Shown here one piece after another: positions 14,501-25,777 of a DNA stretch of 64,000 nt; within the stretch, counting starts at the first letter, position 1; each line of letters opens with the position of its first letter. The stretch is taken from positions 4,213,698 through 4,277,697 of the forward strand of contig OZ037765.1 in NCBI GenBank assembly GCA_964035545.1, written 5' to 3'. The notes under the pieces were generated by a model that saw only the letters and a list, made by a program, of their open reading frames with translations, had not been told where the DNA came from and searched no databases. The DNA comes from Bugula neritina (Eukaryota > Bryozoa > Gymnolaemata > Cheilostomatida > Bugulidae). The translations under genes and the position numbers were made by a program.

Positions 14501-15975
14501 GGATGTTTTTCCTAACATCACAAATAACCTTTTCTGAAAATCGAACCCATTACTCCGTGGTTACTAGGGAAACGCTGTAGCTCCTAGATTATGGCTACTT
14601 TCTACACTTGACAGTGAGAGACAATCCTTATATGGTTTCACTTTAGAATGAGAAAGTCTATTGGCCGACCAATGGAGGTGAGATGTTTCAGTTTGGTAAA
14701 GTGAGCATAGAGAATACATATTCTCAGGAAATACTGAATATGGAGACAGGAGGTGGTGTGGAGACTAAGTTGACGTGTACTCATGGGAATGTAAGAGATG
14801 GAACAATTTATTTATTACAATTAGTTCTCTTTTATATCACTCATGGTGTCTGTACCTAATAAACCTTATTTTATAATTTTATTGCCTCAGCAGCGTATAA
14901 TATGCATAGTAAGAGTAGTGGATAGCAGCGAAACAACCTTGACCTTGTTAACATTGACACAGCAATTCAATTTTGGGTTTGTTTCTCATGTTGCTACATG
15001 TAAATGTGACATTACTTAGTTATATACTATTCTGCTGGTTCGTTGTCACTAACTTAGTTAGCTTTTTCATGAATTGTGAATAATTGTGATAGGAGTTCAA
15101 GTATTTCTCACCGCATGTCCTGATCGGGTGGCGAATATAAGTGCAAGTAAATTCTCTATCTCATTGTAGGTAGTATACAGAGTAGTTATGTTATATCTAA
15201 CCAACATTTTAATCATTTGTGGACTTTCTGTAGACCAGCCATGAAGTTACTCTGTTGGAAGTGAAGATTGCTGATGGTAAATTACTTTCAACCAATCAGC
15301 TTACAACTCTCTGTAATAAACTAGAGAAGTATACAACTGCAGGTCATCCCCCCATTACAATACAGTGTCTGTAAGTTACCCTCATTCCTCTCCCCTCCCC
15401 CTATCAGCAGCATATCTGTGATATTTGTAAACTCTAATAATACTCTGATGTATGCATAATTTTAAAATGTGTTTTTATTAATGAAAACAGTTTAGTAAAA
15501 TTATTATATTTAGTTTGAAATTATCATCACTTGTCTGTCAAAGGATATGACTACAGAGTAATTATACTCACTGTGTTGTAGTAATGGTAGTAGACTGAGT
15601 GGTATTCTAGTGATAGCCATGAATCTCTACCTCAGAGCTCGTATGGAACAGGAAGTTGATGTTGTTTTGGAGGTGAAACTGGCTCGTAGAAGTAGACCTC
15701 AGTTTATAGCTGACTCGGTAAGTTCTCTACTCATCACATAGTCTCTCTGAACATATTCTCTCTTTTTCCCTTATAAAGATTCGGTCTGTGAATGTTCCAA
15801 AATGTTTGGTGAGAAACTGTAGTGTCAGCTAAATATATAATATGACATCTTCATACTGAAATATAAAATTGCATATACTCATTAGAATTCAATGTTGTAG
15901 GAGTCGTTTGACCTTCTCTATGAATTTGTGTCCTCCTATCTCTCTGACTTTAATGATTACTCCAACTTCCGCTAG
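523..15975 (+). CDS. Receptor-type protein tyrosine phosphatase (5' partial), active D1 and degenerate D2
   Basis: This is a membrane phosphatase that would remove phosphate from phosphotyrosine in the cytoplasm. I place 26 exons at 523-786, 1829-2326, 2744-3061, 3838-3935, 4180-4366, 4723-4835, 5231-5441, 5605-5991, 6142-6298, 7290-7357, 7919-8157, 8318-8402, 8812-8882, 9217-9253, 10913-11010, 11094-11225, 11785-11924, 12333-12486, 13197-13301, 13443-13593, 13867-13940, 14071-14193, 14647-14790, 15234-15370, 15582-15717 and 15901-15975. Joined, they stay open for about 1,400 codons to a TAG stop. Domains in order are: a PAN/apple-like segment (cysteines in exon 523-786); a domain I do not recognise (1829-2326); FN3-like domains (2744-3061 and 4723-5441); a membrane-proximal domain with RKKR (5751-5762); a TM helix rich in Val (6142-6298) followed by MKRRKK; and a juxtamembrane tail. 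D1 has DYVNANYI, WPDHGVP and HCSAGVGRTG (the last split by an intron). D2 keeps the fold but has lost WPD and the P-loop arginine. The gene continues to the left of the window. The exact subfamily is uncertain, and small exon boundaries could be off by a few bases. Confidence 0.88.
1057..1463. mobile_element. MITE-like element with long inverted ends and a 9-bp duplication
   Basis: About 110 bp at the left (ending in gaagaatattcaacatgg) reappears in inverted form at the right. Both arms carry internal motifs like acatttggaaaatg and gacaattggaaaat. The outer sequence acactaaac occurs at 1048-1056 and 1464-1472, a candidate 9-bp target-site duplication. There is no ORF inside. It lies in an intron of the phosphatase gene. 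A 9-bp duplication would suit a MULE-type non-autonomous transposon, but the superfamily is not established. Confidence 0.65.
3270..3471. repeat. Compound (GT)n/(GTAT)n/(TA)n microsatellite
   Basis: Alternating purine-pyrimidine sequence: gtgtgtgcgtgcgtgcgt, then blocks of tatgtatgtgtatata, then an uninterrupted (TA)n run. It is intronic. Long open frames across it (ICVCV..., IYIYIY) are artefacts of the repeat. Confidence 0.95.
3931..4040 (+). repeat. 75-bp duplication of a 5' splice site in the phosphatase gene
   Basis: The end of exon 3838-3935 plus its donor (cactt|gtgagtttatattttat) recurs 75 bp downstream (tacta|gtaagtttatattttat, GT at 4011). Each copy ends in a pyrimidine run and cag. 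Similarity starts inside the exon (tgtac.tt.act). It is one of five cases of splice-donor duplication in the window. Confidence 0.75.
6505..6846. mobile_element. Non-autonomous hAT-like element
   Basis: The left end starts CAGAGCTCTTCAACAGG. The right end, inverted, reads CAGGAGGTGTCCAACCTTTT. CAG-initial ends with a GTCCAACCTTTT-like motif and internal 'gccagatgtggctc' and 'gtggccct' words are typical of hAT-family elements in animals. Flanking octamers agtatagc and actacagc match at 6 of 8 positions, an eroded candidate 8-bp duplication. No transposase is present. It is intronic in the phosphatase gene. Confidence 0.6.
6850..7060. repeat. Irregular tatagtata/gtgtagtatag low-complexity tract
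   Basis: Runs of the words tagtata, gtgtag and tatagtgtag make up most of the interval. A smaller related patch lies at 6435-6503. It is intronic and shows no coding signal. Confidence 0.75.
8611..8800 (+). repeat. 25-bp minisatellite, about 7 copies
   Basis: The unit is close to tacttgtaatatactata plus tatttca, repeated head to tail with few substitutions. It ends just before the 3' splice acceptor of exon 8812-8882, so the repeat forms the branch-point side of that intron. Confidence 0.85.
9268..9711. mobile_element. MITE with GGGCCACACGACGC terminal inverted repeats
   Basis: tagggccacacgacgc at 9266-9281 is perfectly inverted at 9698-9713. Weaker inverted similarity continues inward for about 50 bp, through agcgtga.gtgcg and aaatcccatt. 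Flanking TA on both sides fits a TA target-site duplication (Tc1/mariner-like or similar). The element is 444 bp, has no ORF, and sits 14 bp downstream of the donor of exon 9217-9253. A related left end only (tagggccacactacga) occurs at about 37038. Confidence 0.8.
10624..10771 (+). repeat. Polypyrimidine (CT)n/(C)n tract
   Basis: About 150 bp of almost pure C and T in CTCTCT and CCCCCT blocks. It is intronic, about 140 bp before the acceptor of exon 10913-11010. It could form triplex structures, but nothing shows a function. Open frames of Pro/Leu/Ser across it are artefacts. Confidence 0.95.
11234..11690 (+). repeat. (TAC)n trinucleotide repeat, about 450 bp
   Basis: Mainly ACT/TAC triplets with TGC, ACC and ATT interruptions, ending in a 15-bp higher-order unit (accactaccacctcc). 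It starts 9 bp after the donor of exon 11094-11225. It stays open in all three phases on both strands, giving poly-Thr, poly-Ser and poly-Val frames that are not genes. Confidence 0.97.
11891..12284 (+). repeat. 45-bp minisatellite built from an exon end and its splice donor, 9 units
   Basis: Unit 1 (11891-11935) is the last 34 bases of exon 11785-11924 plus the first 11 intron bases. Units 2-9 follow head to tail at exactly 45-bp spacing (11936, 11981, 12026, 12071, 12116, 12161, 12206, 12251). Most copies keep gcag|gtaggt; units 2 and 4 have gcagatagg and have lost GT, and unit 9 ends gcag|tataac. Each copy contains the codons for the phosphatase IIHC motif. Read-through past the first donor meets an in-frame TAG at once. 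Confidence 0.95.
12517..12959. mobile_element. MITE with AAGTTGCGTTTATACC inverted ends
   Basis: aagttgcgtttatacc at 12517-12532 is perfectly inverted at 12944-12959. Weaker inverted similarity extends inward (ctgaaaa, ccgagtt). The element is 443 bp and has no ORF. It lies 30 bp after the donor of exon 12333-12486. I could not fix a target-site duplication. Confidence 0.75.
14387..14597 (-). mobile_element. tRNA-derived SINE, copy 1
   Basis: Read on the minus strand, it begins tagccataatctaggagc (A-box region) and has a B box gggttcgattttc. A body follows with catccagtcataattgctcc and aaccctttccatcagg, and it ends near ctataaacttgc and a short T run. The same body and tail occur at 35194-35409 and 60921-61125. 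It is intronic in the phosphatase gene, antisense to it. Confidence 0.85.
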
Positions 15976-16800
15976 AACTTGTCTCTCAGCTGCAGCTGTA
16001 GGAAGATCTTGTCTGATGGATTTACACTGCACTATGTCTTCTATATACACATATGCACCTTTTTTCCGTATTTTGCAAAGTTTTTTATTCAATAATAATG
16101 TTAGTCATGTTTTTTATATCATAAAATATATTTTTAGATTTCAATTACAGTTTTCAGCATACCACATGTTGGAGGAAATTCTTTCCTGCTTTTATTTATT
16201 TTTATTTTACAGTTTATTGTAAATTGTTATACATTTTCCTTCAACTTTTTCTGCACAATTTAATAGCATCACTATTAGAATATTTAACCACATAATAATT
16301 TACTTCCGCACATTTCTTGTTTGTACTTTTGTTTATTCTGTATTTATGCCTCTCTTTCATACACACATACGCACGCACACACACGCGCACACACACGCGC
16401 ACTCGTATAAAGTGCTTATTTTTTTCCTATGATATTAATATTATAGATTTGTTTGTGCTTTCTGCAATAATATAAATAAACATACTATAAATGCAGCATT
16501 TTATAATATAATTATATAAATTGGAAAATTGACTTAGAAGTTAGGAACGTTAATCAAAAAAGTTATGTACTTTGACTGATTAACAATTTTAAATATCAAA
16601 TGGCAGAAACGAATTACCATTTATTTATAAAAATTTGTATTTGTAATACAGGAGAAAATAGAACGTAGTTGTTGTTTTTAGTTTTGAATGAAAACCTTGC
16701 ATTGGAAAAGTTTAGAGTTGTGTTCCTTTAGCAGCCGGGGATGGTTTTAAAGTTCAGCACAATTTAGTGGAGTAACACATACTTTCAGAGTTGTGGTAAC
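15976..16800. other. 3' flank of the phosphatase gene and spacer before the TPR array
   Basis: No gene is seen. A candidate AATAAA polyadenylation signal is at 16475-16480, about 500 bp after the phosphatase stop. A short (CA)n/(CG)n microsatellite lies at about 16361-16405. The right end already belongs to the promoter block repeated before every TPR gene. Confidence 0.6.
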
Positions 16801-16811
16801 ATGTCTAAAAT

Positions 16812-16885
16812 TAACCAATCAGCTGAGTTCAGTGTTGATATAAATAGGCTAGCACCTGTACACTGCCTGCCATTTCACTTCAAGT
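16812..16885 (+). promoter_or_regulatory. Core promoter of TPR gene 1 (CCAAT, TATA, IRF-like site)
   Basis: CCAAT at 16815-16819 and TATAAATA at 16839-16846 lie about 100-130 bp before the start codon. TTTCACTT at 16873-16880 (AAGTGAAA on the other strand) matches the AANNGAAA core bound by interferon regulatory factors, close to the position where transcription should start. The block is shared with genes 2-4. Function is inferred from motifs only. Confidence 0.6.
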
Positions 16886-16947
16886 GTTCAATCATTTATA
16901 TATTAATTTAAAAAATTCTATAAAAGCTGGTGTAGAAAACTACCAAC

Positions 16948-19554
16948 ATGAATCAAGACACTATGTGTTTAGATGGTAAGAATATATTCTCATGTCAAAG
17001 GGGACATATGAGTACCTTTCATCTCCTTCACATCAATTATACTTTATACTCTTTGCTTTGTCAACTTGAGTATCAATAGTTTATATATAATCGTCTAATT
17101 ACTGTATATATGTTAGTGTGATACTATATTATACTGCAGTTCTGTAATTGTTGTATATATTAGTGTGACACTGTATACTTCATGCATTCATATTATACTA
17201 TATATATATTATATACTCTTTGCTTTGTTAACTCGCGTATCAATAGTTTATTATATATAATCATCTAACTATTGTAGATATATGTTACTGTGGTACCATA
17301 TACAATACACAGTCATATGTTTGCTGCTTGCAGAATATACTCATGTTACTGTTATGCTATACTTACTATACAGTTTATGATTTAATGCATATGTTTCTGT
17401 GGTACTGTATACGTCATACAGTCATATTACATTGTATATTTCTTCTGTTTGCAGGATATTTTACTGTATATATACATACATGTATAAGTGATCACATATT
17501 ACTATATTATTACTATATAATAGGACTTAGCTTTGTTTTTGTTTCATAAAAGCTATTCTTATAAAATGTTAACTATTTTGTCACATTAATTGAATTGATT
17601 GACCTTTTGACTCTGTGCATTATAATACTAGTTAAAATACTTATACTAAAACATACCTGCATATAATCAATTTATCTACCTTTTTAATACTTTTGATTGC
17701 TATATTTGACAAAGTTTAATTCTGGCAGAATTTATCAATGTCCCGCAGAAAATGTTTTTTTAACAAACTCAGTATTCCTCAAATGTAAGTTATGGCTCCA
17801 TTTAATATAAATGCACAACATAATAACGGAAATCAACACGAAAGATTACATCATACGCATTTAAATAATGTTTTCACAGTACATACAACTAGTTTTAAGT
17901 CATGATAAACAATAGGGACTGCCTTTTCTTTTGTAGATTATTTCAGAAACTGGGAGTTTAGTCTGTTTAAAATTCCCCCAGGTTTTGACGTAATGCATAT
18001 AAGACGTATGGTGTTTGAAGAAAAGTACAGTGAGCATGGAAACTATGGTGCTGCTACAGTTCTACTGCAAAATAGAGATCTTGAAGAAGCTTGGAAATGT
18101 ATCAGTTATGCCCTGGAAATTGACCCAAACAGTGTTCATGCTTGGTGTAACAAAGGTGTCTACTATTTGAAGTCATCTCCTCCACAAGAAAATGAGGCAA
18201 AATTGGCTCGTGATAAAATGGAAGAACTTTTACAACAAGAAAAAGTAAAAAAGACTGCAGCTATTGAGTACGCCTACTGGCAATATAGCATCATTCGCAC
18301 AGCACAAGCAAAAGAAGAGGCGCCTAAGTTATTTGACAAACTACTATTTAATGAGTCCACAGAACCAGTGATTAAACATCACTATCTATACATGAAAGTA
18401 TTAACAAAGCATGCCAAGTGTTTTATTTGGAATGGGAAGGCTAGTATAACAACTGAGGTTCAAAGGTCAGTGCTAAAGAAGCTATTTGAGGAAGCATTAG
18501 TTCTTTTACAGACTAATTCACCTGACTATGAAGTTGCTGTCTGGCATAGTCTAACTTCAGTTCTACTTGAAAGGACATGCTGTAAGTTGATTCGTCAAGG
18601 CTTCAACGAAGAGAGGTTCGCCATAGATGTTCACAGGATAAGTGATATCAACAGCATGTTTTGTGTTAATAAAATAATAAACATTTTAGAACAATATCCA
18701 ACTCTGATAGGTCCCAGAGGCCAGGTGTATTCTACAATTGCGAAGGTACACCTTGAGAAGGCACAAAAAACTGAGAATTATACTGAGAGATGGGAGCTGC
18801 TAGAAAAAGCGTTGCCATATGGAGAAAAGTACCTGGAAGCAGAAGACAAGTCACCCTGTTTTGGATCTCAAGTATCTTCTGATATTCTAATGCAGATGTG
18901 GGCAATGAAGTACAGTGAAGCTGAGCCAGAGAGAGCCTGGAGTGTCTACAGAGAAATATTTGGAAATCAAGGTACAAGATAGAATGTAAAGTGAATAATT
19001 ATAAGTATTCTTTGTTGTCTTATCTTCTGTATATTTATCTTTAGTATAACATTTCAGAGATATTTGTCAACACCTGCATTATAGCTTCTTAATTATCAAT
19101 ATAGTTTTTAAAGTAGTTTGTATTTGTTTCAGGTAAATCACAAATGAACCTTTGGTGGTTCTTGTATCAAAGCTTTTACTCCGTGGAGGCTGATAATGAC
19201 CCTGATAGAAGAGCCTTGCTAGAGAAAGCAGAGCTGCATCTAGAAAACTACAAAAAGGAAAACCCATGTAAGTTTCTGTCAAGATTTGTGACAGTCAAAC
19301 TGCTTCTCGGATACCCTACAGAAGAAGTTGAAGCTGCCTTTCCTAGACTTGATAAACTTGAAACGAAAGAGCAAGAAGCATCGATGCTGGTAACATATGG
19401 CAGATTCTGTGAAATCAACAACAGGCATCAAGAAGCCCTTCAGAAATATCAACAGGTGTTATCTTATGACACAGGAGAAAATAGACATCTTTGGTATTTT
19501 AGAACGGCAGATGAAGGAAATGGAAGAATTAAAGAACAAATAAAACAAGAATAA
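16948..19554 (+). CDS. IFIT/TTC22-like tetratricopeptide repeat protein, gene 1
   Basis: Three exons (16948-16975, 17937-18971, 19133-19554) join in frame to 494 aa. Vertebrate IFITs are about 470-490 aa. Exon 1 encodes nine residues (MNQDTMCLD). Exon 2 carries helical pairs of TPR type: residues about 43-76 (YGAATVLLQN...EEAWKCISYALEIDPNS) and 77-115, then more degenerate repeats. Exon 3 ends with a clear TPR at about 443-467 (YGRFCEINNRHQEALQKYQQ). There is no signal peptide or TM helix, so it is probably cytosolic. IFITs bind foreign RNA in vertebrates; whether this protein does is unknown. A tiny coding first exon followed by a large TPR exon also resembles vertebrate IFIT gene structure. 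TTC22-like TPR proteins are the main alternative. The stop codon overlaps an AATAAA at 19550-19555. Confidence 0.82.
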
Positions 19555-21225
19555 AATGTTCTGCATTGCCTCCACTGCATCTATAATCTATTACTAATTT
19601 CATGCTGCAAACAAATTAATATGCAATTGCTTATATGTTATTGAGTACTGTTACAATTATATTTATTTCAAAGTGCACCTACATGACATCCAAGATAATA
19701 TTTTTCTGTCTGATTATTATCCTTTAGCTTCATTCACTTCATACACAGCTTACATTTTTTATATATCGTATATGTAAACTAAAATTTTCATATATAAGTA
19801 TTTTCATATATAAGTATATATAATCCATGCATATTTTTATATATAACTTATACTCATGTATATAGCTTATATTTTCATATATATAATTTTTAATTTTTAT
19901 ATAGCCTATACTACTTCTATACACAGCTTTTGTTTTTAGGAATAGCTATTACTTCCAACTATATCTTATATATTTACATATAGCTTATATAGCCAATTAA
20001 AAGTTTTATCTAAACTCAAATTCTTGGGCAATTATTTTCCTATATATGAATGTTCAGTTTATATATTTATTCAGATTATGTCATATAATAACAATAATTC
20101 CTAAGATGTTGTTTTAATTATGAAACAATTATACAACTAGTGCCAGATATTTCACTTGAAACAAAAGATATATATACATATATGACATTAAATAGCATAT
20201 TTAACTTGAAACAAAAAACTTAATCTGCCTATTTATAAGCTCACCTCTTCCATGTAATAAAGGCATGTTTTAAAAGTATGAAAAGAAAACTAAGTAGAAA
20301 GACTCAATGACACATATAGGTGAAAGTACAGCTATGTAACAAACAATAACTATTACCTAGCTGCTCAACACACAGCTAGAAAACGTTAGAAAATGAACAT
20401 TTGAAACTCTTCAGCAATTTATTATCGCATAATCTTTATTATTCATATTTTTTTTATTAAGCACAATTAATATGCAACAGCAATTTAAACACAAGTTTTG
20501 CTTGAGCTATTAGTTGATAAAATGTAAGCTAAATCAGCAGAAACAATTTGAACAATTGGTCGTTGAGCTGACAAAAGCCTATAGAGTGCAAATACTGTAT
20601 ATAGAAATCAAGGGGATTGTATGCGATATAATGTTAACCAAATACATAATGGCACACATTGTTATTTATTGAAAAAGTAAAATAGCTGCGAGTGACTAAG
20701 AAAAACAATTCTTTGGAAGGGAGAAGAAGGTTCTATGACCTCATGACGAACATATTATATTATATCTCAATCTATGCCCATCAGCTGTTTTGGGGTTTGT
20801 CCCCTCTCCAGCACATGTACAATGGCGCACACATTCGCTATAGTAGAAACTAATGTTTATACTAAAGCATATTTAAAAGGTGTGACACCTAGGAGTCACG
20901 AGCCTTGCAAAATGCTAGCAGCTAGACAGTGTTACCATGGTTACAGAACTTAATCACTGAATGTCATTGCGGTGTAGAAGGTGAGAGCTTTATGCTTCAA
21001 TCTGTGGACAGTGATGGTTTCAGGAATTATCTCCTCATCGGCACAGAACAGAGTATCATATAAACACATATTTATTTGACATTTTTACATATAGTGGCTT
21101 GTAATAAAAGATAAAATTGTTTTTTAATTTCAAGAGTAGCATTCTTGTAACATTTATATGTTATAGTGATGAAGTTCAGCACAAAACAGAATAACACATG
21201 ACTTTAAGAGTTATGGTAACATGTC
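19555..21225. other. Spacer between TPR genes 1 and 2
   Basis: No gene is seen. It is AT-rich, with tatataa/ttatatag low-complexity at 19740-20000. From the gene 1 stop onward it is paralogous to the spacer after gene 2 (23962-25640), including shared words such as gcaagcaatttattatc-type AT blocks and aattggtcgttgagctg (20555 and 24938). The whole gene-plus-spacer is therefore a tandem unit of about 4.4 kb. Confidence 0.75.
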
Positions 21226-21231
21226 TAAAAT

Positions 21232-21308
21232 TAACCAATCAGCTGAGCTCATACGTGTTGATATAAATAGACTAGTAGCTGTACACTGCCTGCCATTTCA
21301 CTTCAAGT
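21232..21308 (+). promoter_or_regulatory. Core promoter of TPR gene 2
   Basis: CCAAT 21235-21239, TATAAATA 21262-21269 and the IRF-like TTTCACTT 21296-21303 have nearly the same spacing as in gene 1; there is a 4-base insertion (atac) between CCAAT and TATA. A duplicated upstream block with caatctgtggacagtgatgg lies at about 21000-21060. Confidence 0.6.
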
Positions 21309-21367
21309 ATTCAATCATTTATATACTAATTTAGACAATTCCATAAAAGGTGTAGAAAGCTATCAAC

Positions 21368-23961
21368 ATGAATCAAGATACTATGTCTTTAGATGGTAAG
21401 AATATATTCTCATGTCAAAGGGGACATATGAGTAACTTTCATCTGCTTCACACCAATTATACTTTATACTCTGTGCTTTGTCAACTTGAGTATCAATAGT
21501 TTATATAATCGTCTAATTACTGTATATGTAATTGTGATGTCATAGTATATAGTTTTGTAATTATTGTATATATGTAACTGGTGTACTGTATATATACTTC
21601 ATGCAGTCATATTATAGTATATATATTATATGTACTCTTTGCCTATATATGTTATTTCTGTTCACAAAATATATTACTGTATATTATACATGTATAAGGG
21701 GTCATATATCACCATATATGACCTGTATATCATTATAATAGAACTTTTTAACTTTGTTTTTGTATCACAAAGGCTATTCTTAAATTTTCGCTATATTATA
21801 TCACATTAATTAAATTGAAACATTTTGGCTCTGCGTATCATAATACTAGTTAAAATACCTATAATAAAGCATACCTGCATATAATCAATTTATTTAAAAT
21901 TTCAACATTTTTAATTCCTAAATTTTATGAAAGCCAATTTTAGCAGATTTTGTCAATTTTATGCAGAGATTTAAAGCTATATTTCCTTAACAAACTTAGT
22001 ATTTATTGCAAGTAAGTTTGCTGTTCATGAATATGTGTATTTATATGCATTTATTGAAAATAAATACATAAATACATGACGCAATATGCACAAAATACTA
22101 GCATAAGTATTGAAATAGATTTTTCACAATAGCCTACATACAACTAATTTTAGTTTGTCATTTTTAAAGGACTGCCTTTTTTGCAGAATATTTCAGAAGC
22201 TGGGAGTTTAGTCTGTTTAAAACTCCCCCAGGTTTTGACGTAAGACATATAAGACGTATGAAGTTTGAAGAAAAGTACAGTGAGCACGGAAATTATGGTG
22301 CAGCTACAGTTCTACTGCAAAATGGAGATCTTGAAGATGCCAGTAATTGTATCCGTTATGCCCTTGAAGGTGACCCAAACAGCGTGCATGCTTGGTGTAA
22401 CAAAGGTGTTTACTATTTGAAGTCATCTCCTCCACAAGAACATGAGGCAAGATCGGCTCGTGATAAAATGGAAGAGCTCTTACAACAGGATGAAGCAAGA
22501 AAGACTGCAGCTATTGAGTACGCCTACTGGAGATATGACATCATTCGCACAGCACAAGAAAAAAAAGAGGCGCTTGAGTTATTTGACAGACTATTATCTA
22601 ATGAGCCCACAGAACCAGTGATTAAACATCACTATTTATACATGAAAGCGTTAACAAGTCATGCCAAGCATTATAATCCTAACAGCAATGCTGCCAGTGA
22701 GCCCCTAAAGTCAGTGCTAAAGAAACTATTCAAGGAAGCATTAGTTCTTTTACAGACAAATTCACCAAACCTCCAAGTTACTGTTTGGAGTAACCTAGCT
22801 TTTGTTCTACTGGTCAGGACATGCTGTGATTTGATTCGTCACGATTTCGATGGAGAGGGGTTCTCAATACATGTCCACAGAATAAGTGAAATCGACAGGA
22901 TGTTTTGTATTGATAAAATAATAAACATTTTAGAACAACATCCAACTCTGGTGGCTCCTGGACACCAGGTGTTTGCTATAATTGCGAAGGCGTATCGTAC
23001 CATGTCACAGGAAGCTGAGAATTACGCTGCCAGATGGAGGCTGCTAGAGACAGCGTTGGAATATGGAGAAAAGTACCTGGAAGCAGAAGACAAGTCACCC
23101 TGTTTTGGATCTCAAGTATCTTCTGATATTCTAATGCAGATGTGGGCAATGAAGTACAGTAAAGCTGAGCCAGAGAAAGCCTGGAGTGCCTACAGAGAAA
23201 TATTTGGAAATCAAGGTACAAGATAGAATGTAAAGTGAATAATTATAAGTGAAACTAACTTATCAATAGCAGAGTTTGAACTCTTATACAGCGTTATAAC
23301 TTCTTCATCACTCACTAAGCAGTGTTGAGTTAGCAGGCTGTGGTTTTGACTCACTCTATCTGTATATCTACAGTGATGCTGATCATTATTTCACATGTAA
23401 ACCAGGTGTTTCTCCACCTTGTCTAGCAGCTCTGTGTAATCCAGCTGACAGGTCTATGCTTACAATCCCAGCATTTAGTATATTTCAGGTGTGTCAGTGA
23501 CACCTGATCGCATATTGTTTTTAAAGTAGTTTGTGTTTGGTTTAGCTAAATCAAGGCCGTTGCAATTCTTGTCCAATGAATTCTACTCCGTGGAAGCTGA
23601 TAATGACCCTGACAGAAAAGCCTTGCTAGAGAAAGCAAAACAGCATCTAGAGAACTACAAAAGGGAAAACCCATGTAAGTTTCTGTCAAGATTTGTGACA
23701 GTCAAACTGCTTCTCGGATACCCTAAAGAAGAAATTGAAGCTGTCTTTCCTAGACTCGATGAACTGGAAACGAATGAGCTAAAAGCAGCAGTGCTGGCAA
23801 CTTATGGCAGGTTTTGTGAAATCAACAACAGGCTTCAAGAAGCTCTTCAGAAATATGAACAGGTGCTATCTTATGATACAGGAGAAAAAATATATCTTTG
23901 GTATTTCAGAATGGCACGTCAAGGTATTGAAAGAATTAGAGAACAATTGAATAAAGAATAA
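21368..23961 (+). CDS. IFIT/TTC22-like tetratricopeptide repeat protein, gene 2
   Basis: Exons 21368-21395, 22187-23215 and 23546-23961 join in frame to 490 aa. Exon 1 encodes MNQDTMSLD. Domain layout is that of gene 1: TPR-type helices from about residue 43, and a final TPR (YGRFCEINNRLQEALQKYEQ) in exon 3. It differs most from gene 1 in the middle of exon 2, near residues 150-165 (YNPNSNAASEPLKS, a net deletion of two codons) and 228-290. Exon 3 starts AKSRPLQFLSNEF, a version shared with gene 4 but not with genes 1, 3 or 5. A stop-overlapping AATAAA lies at 23957-23962. No frame damage is seen. Confidence 0.82.
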
Positions 23962-25640
23962 AATGTTCTGCATTAACTACACTGCATCTATCTATTACTA
24001 ACTTCACGCTGCAAACAAATTAATATACAATTACCAGGTTATTGAGTACTGTCACAATTATATTTATTTCGAAGCACTGAAATGATATCTAAGCTAATAT
24101 TTGTGTGTCTAATTATTATTCTTCTGATTCATTCAGTTTTTAAATTATATATAGCATACATTTTTATATATCCTATATGTAAACTAAATTTTCATATATA
24201 ACAATTTATATATTTTCTATATAATCCATACATTTTTATATATAACTTATATTTATGTATATAGCCTATATCTTTTTATATATATACCATTTTTAATTTT
24301 TGTATAGCCTATATTTTTATACGCAACTTTTGATTGTTTGTATAGCCATTATTTTCATCTATAGCTTACATAACTTATACAGCCAGCTTAAAGTTTTACC
24401 CAAACTCAAATTCTTGGGCAATTATTTTTCTTTATGCATGCTCAGTTTATGCTTATTCAGATTATGTCATATAATAACAATAATTCCTAAGATGTTGTTT
24501 TAATTATGAAACAATTATATAACTAGTGCAAGATATTTCACTTGAAACAAAAGATATATACATATATGACATTATGTGGCATATTTAACTTCAAACAAAA
24601 AACTTAATCTGCCTATTTACAAGCTCACCTCTTCCATGTAATAAAGGCATGTTTTTAAAGTATGAAAAGAAAACTAAGCAGAAAGACTCAATGACACATA
24701 TAGGTGAAAGTAAAGCTAATTATCAGGGAAACAGCTAACTATTACCAGCTGTTCAACATGCGGTTAGAAAACGTTAGAAAATGAACATTTGAAACTCTTC
24801 AGCAATTTATTATCATACTCTTTATTATTCATATTTTTTTTAATAAGCATAATATGTAACAACAATTTTAACACAAGTTTTGCTTAAGCTATTAGTTGAT
24901 AAAAGGTAAGCTAAGTCAGCAGAAACAATTTGAGCAATTGGTCGTTGAGCTGGCAAAAGCCTATAGAGTGCAAATACTGTATATAGAAATCAAGGCGATT
25001 GTGCGAGATATAATGTTAACCAAATACATAATGGCACACATTGTTATTTATTGAAAAAGTGAAATAGCTGAGAGTGACTAAGAAAAACAATTCTTTGGAG
25101 GGGAGTAGAAGGTTCTATGACCTCATGACATACTTATTATATTATATCTCAATCTATGCACAGCAGCTGTTTCGAGATTTGTCCCCTCTTCAGCACATGT
25201 ACAATGGCGCACACCTTTGCAATAGTAGAAACTTATGTCTATACTAAAGCATATTTAAAGGTGTGTAAACTCATGCCAGAGAGCTCAAGTGACTCCAGTA
25301 GTCACGTATGAGTCATGAGCCTTCCTAGCAGCTTGAGTTTGTTACCATGGTTACAGAGCTCAATCACTGAATGTCATTGTGGTGTAGAATGTGAGAGCTT
25401 TATACCTCAATCTGTGGACAGTGATGGTTTCGGGAATTATCTCCTCATCAGCACAGAACAAAATACCATACATACACATATTTATTTGACATTTTTACAT
25501 ATAGTTGCTTGTAATAGAAGATAAAATTTACCATGGCTGTTTTTTAATTTCAAGTATGGAATTCTTTCAACATTTATATGTCAAAGTGATGAAGTTTAAC
25601 ACAAAATAGAATAACACATGACTTTGAGAGTTGTGGTAAC
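23962..25640. other. Spacer between TPR genes 2 and 3
   Basis: No gene is seen. It is a paralogue of the spacer after gene 1 along nearly its full length. Near its right end it holds two diverged direct copies (about 25147-25210 and 25408-25470) of a 60-bp block containing caatctgtggacagt or its variant and cagcacagaac. Confidence 0.75.
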
Positions 25641-25651
25641 ATGTCTAAAAT

Positions 25652-25718
25652 TAACCAATCAGCTGAGCTCAGTGTTGATATAAATAGGCTGTACACTGCC
25701 TGCCATTTCACTTCAAGT
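25652..25718 (+). promoter_or_regulatory. Core promoter of TPR gene 3
   Basis: CCAAT 25655-25659, TATAAATA 25679-25686 and the IRF-like TTTCACTT 25706-25713. Compared with genes 1, 2 and 4, about 7-8 bases between TATA and the IRF-like site are missing. Confidence 0.6.
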
Positions 25719-25777
25719 GTTCAATCATTTATATATTAGTTTAGACAATTCCATAAAAGGTGAAGAAAGCTACCAAC

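Noticed and set aside
14881-15130. Possible missed exon restoring the WPD loop of D2
   Set aside because: I found no segment with acceptor, donor and PTP-like sequence here, and exons 14647-14790 and 15234-15370 already join in phase 0.
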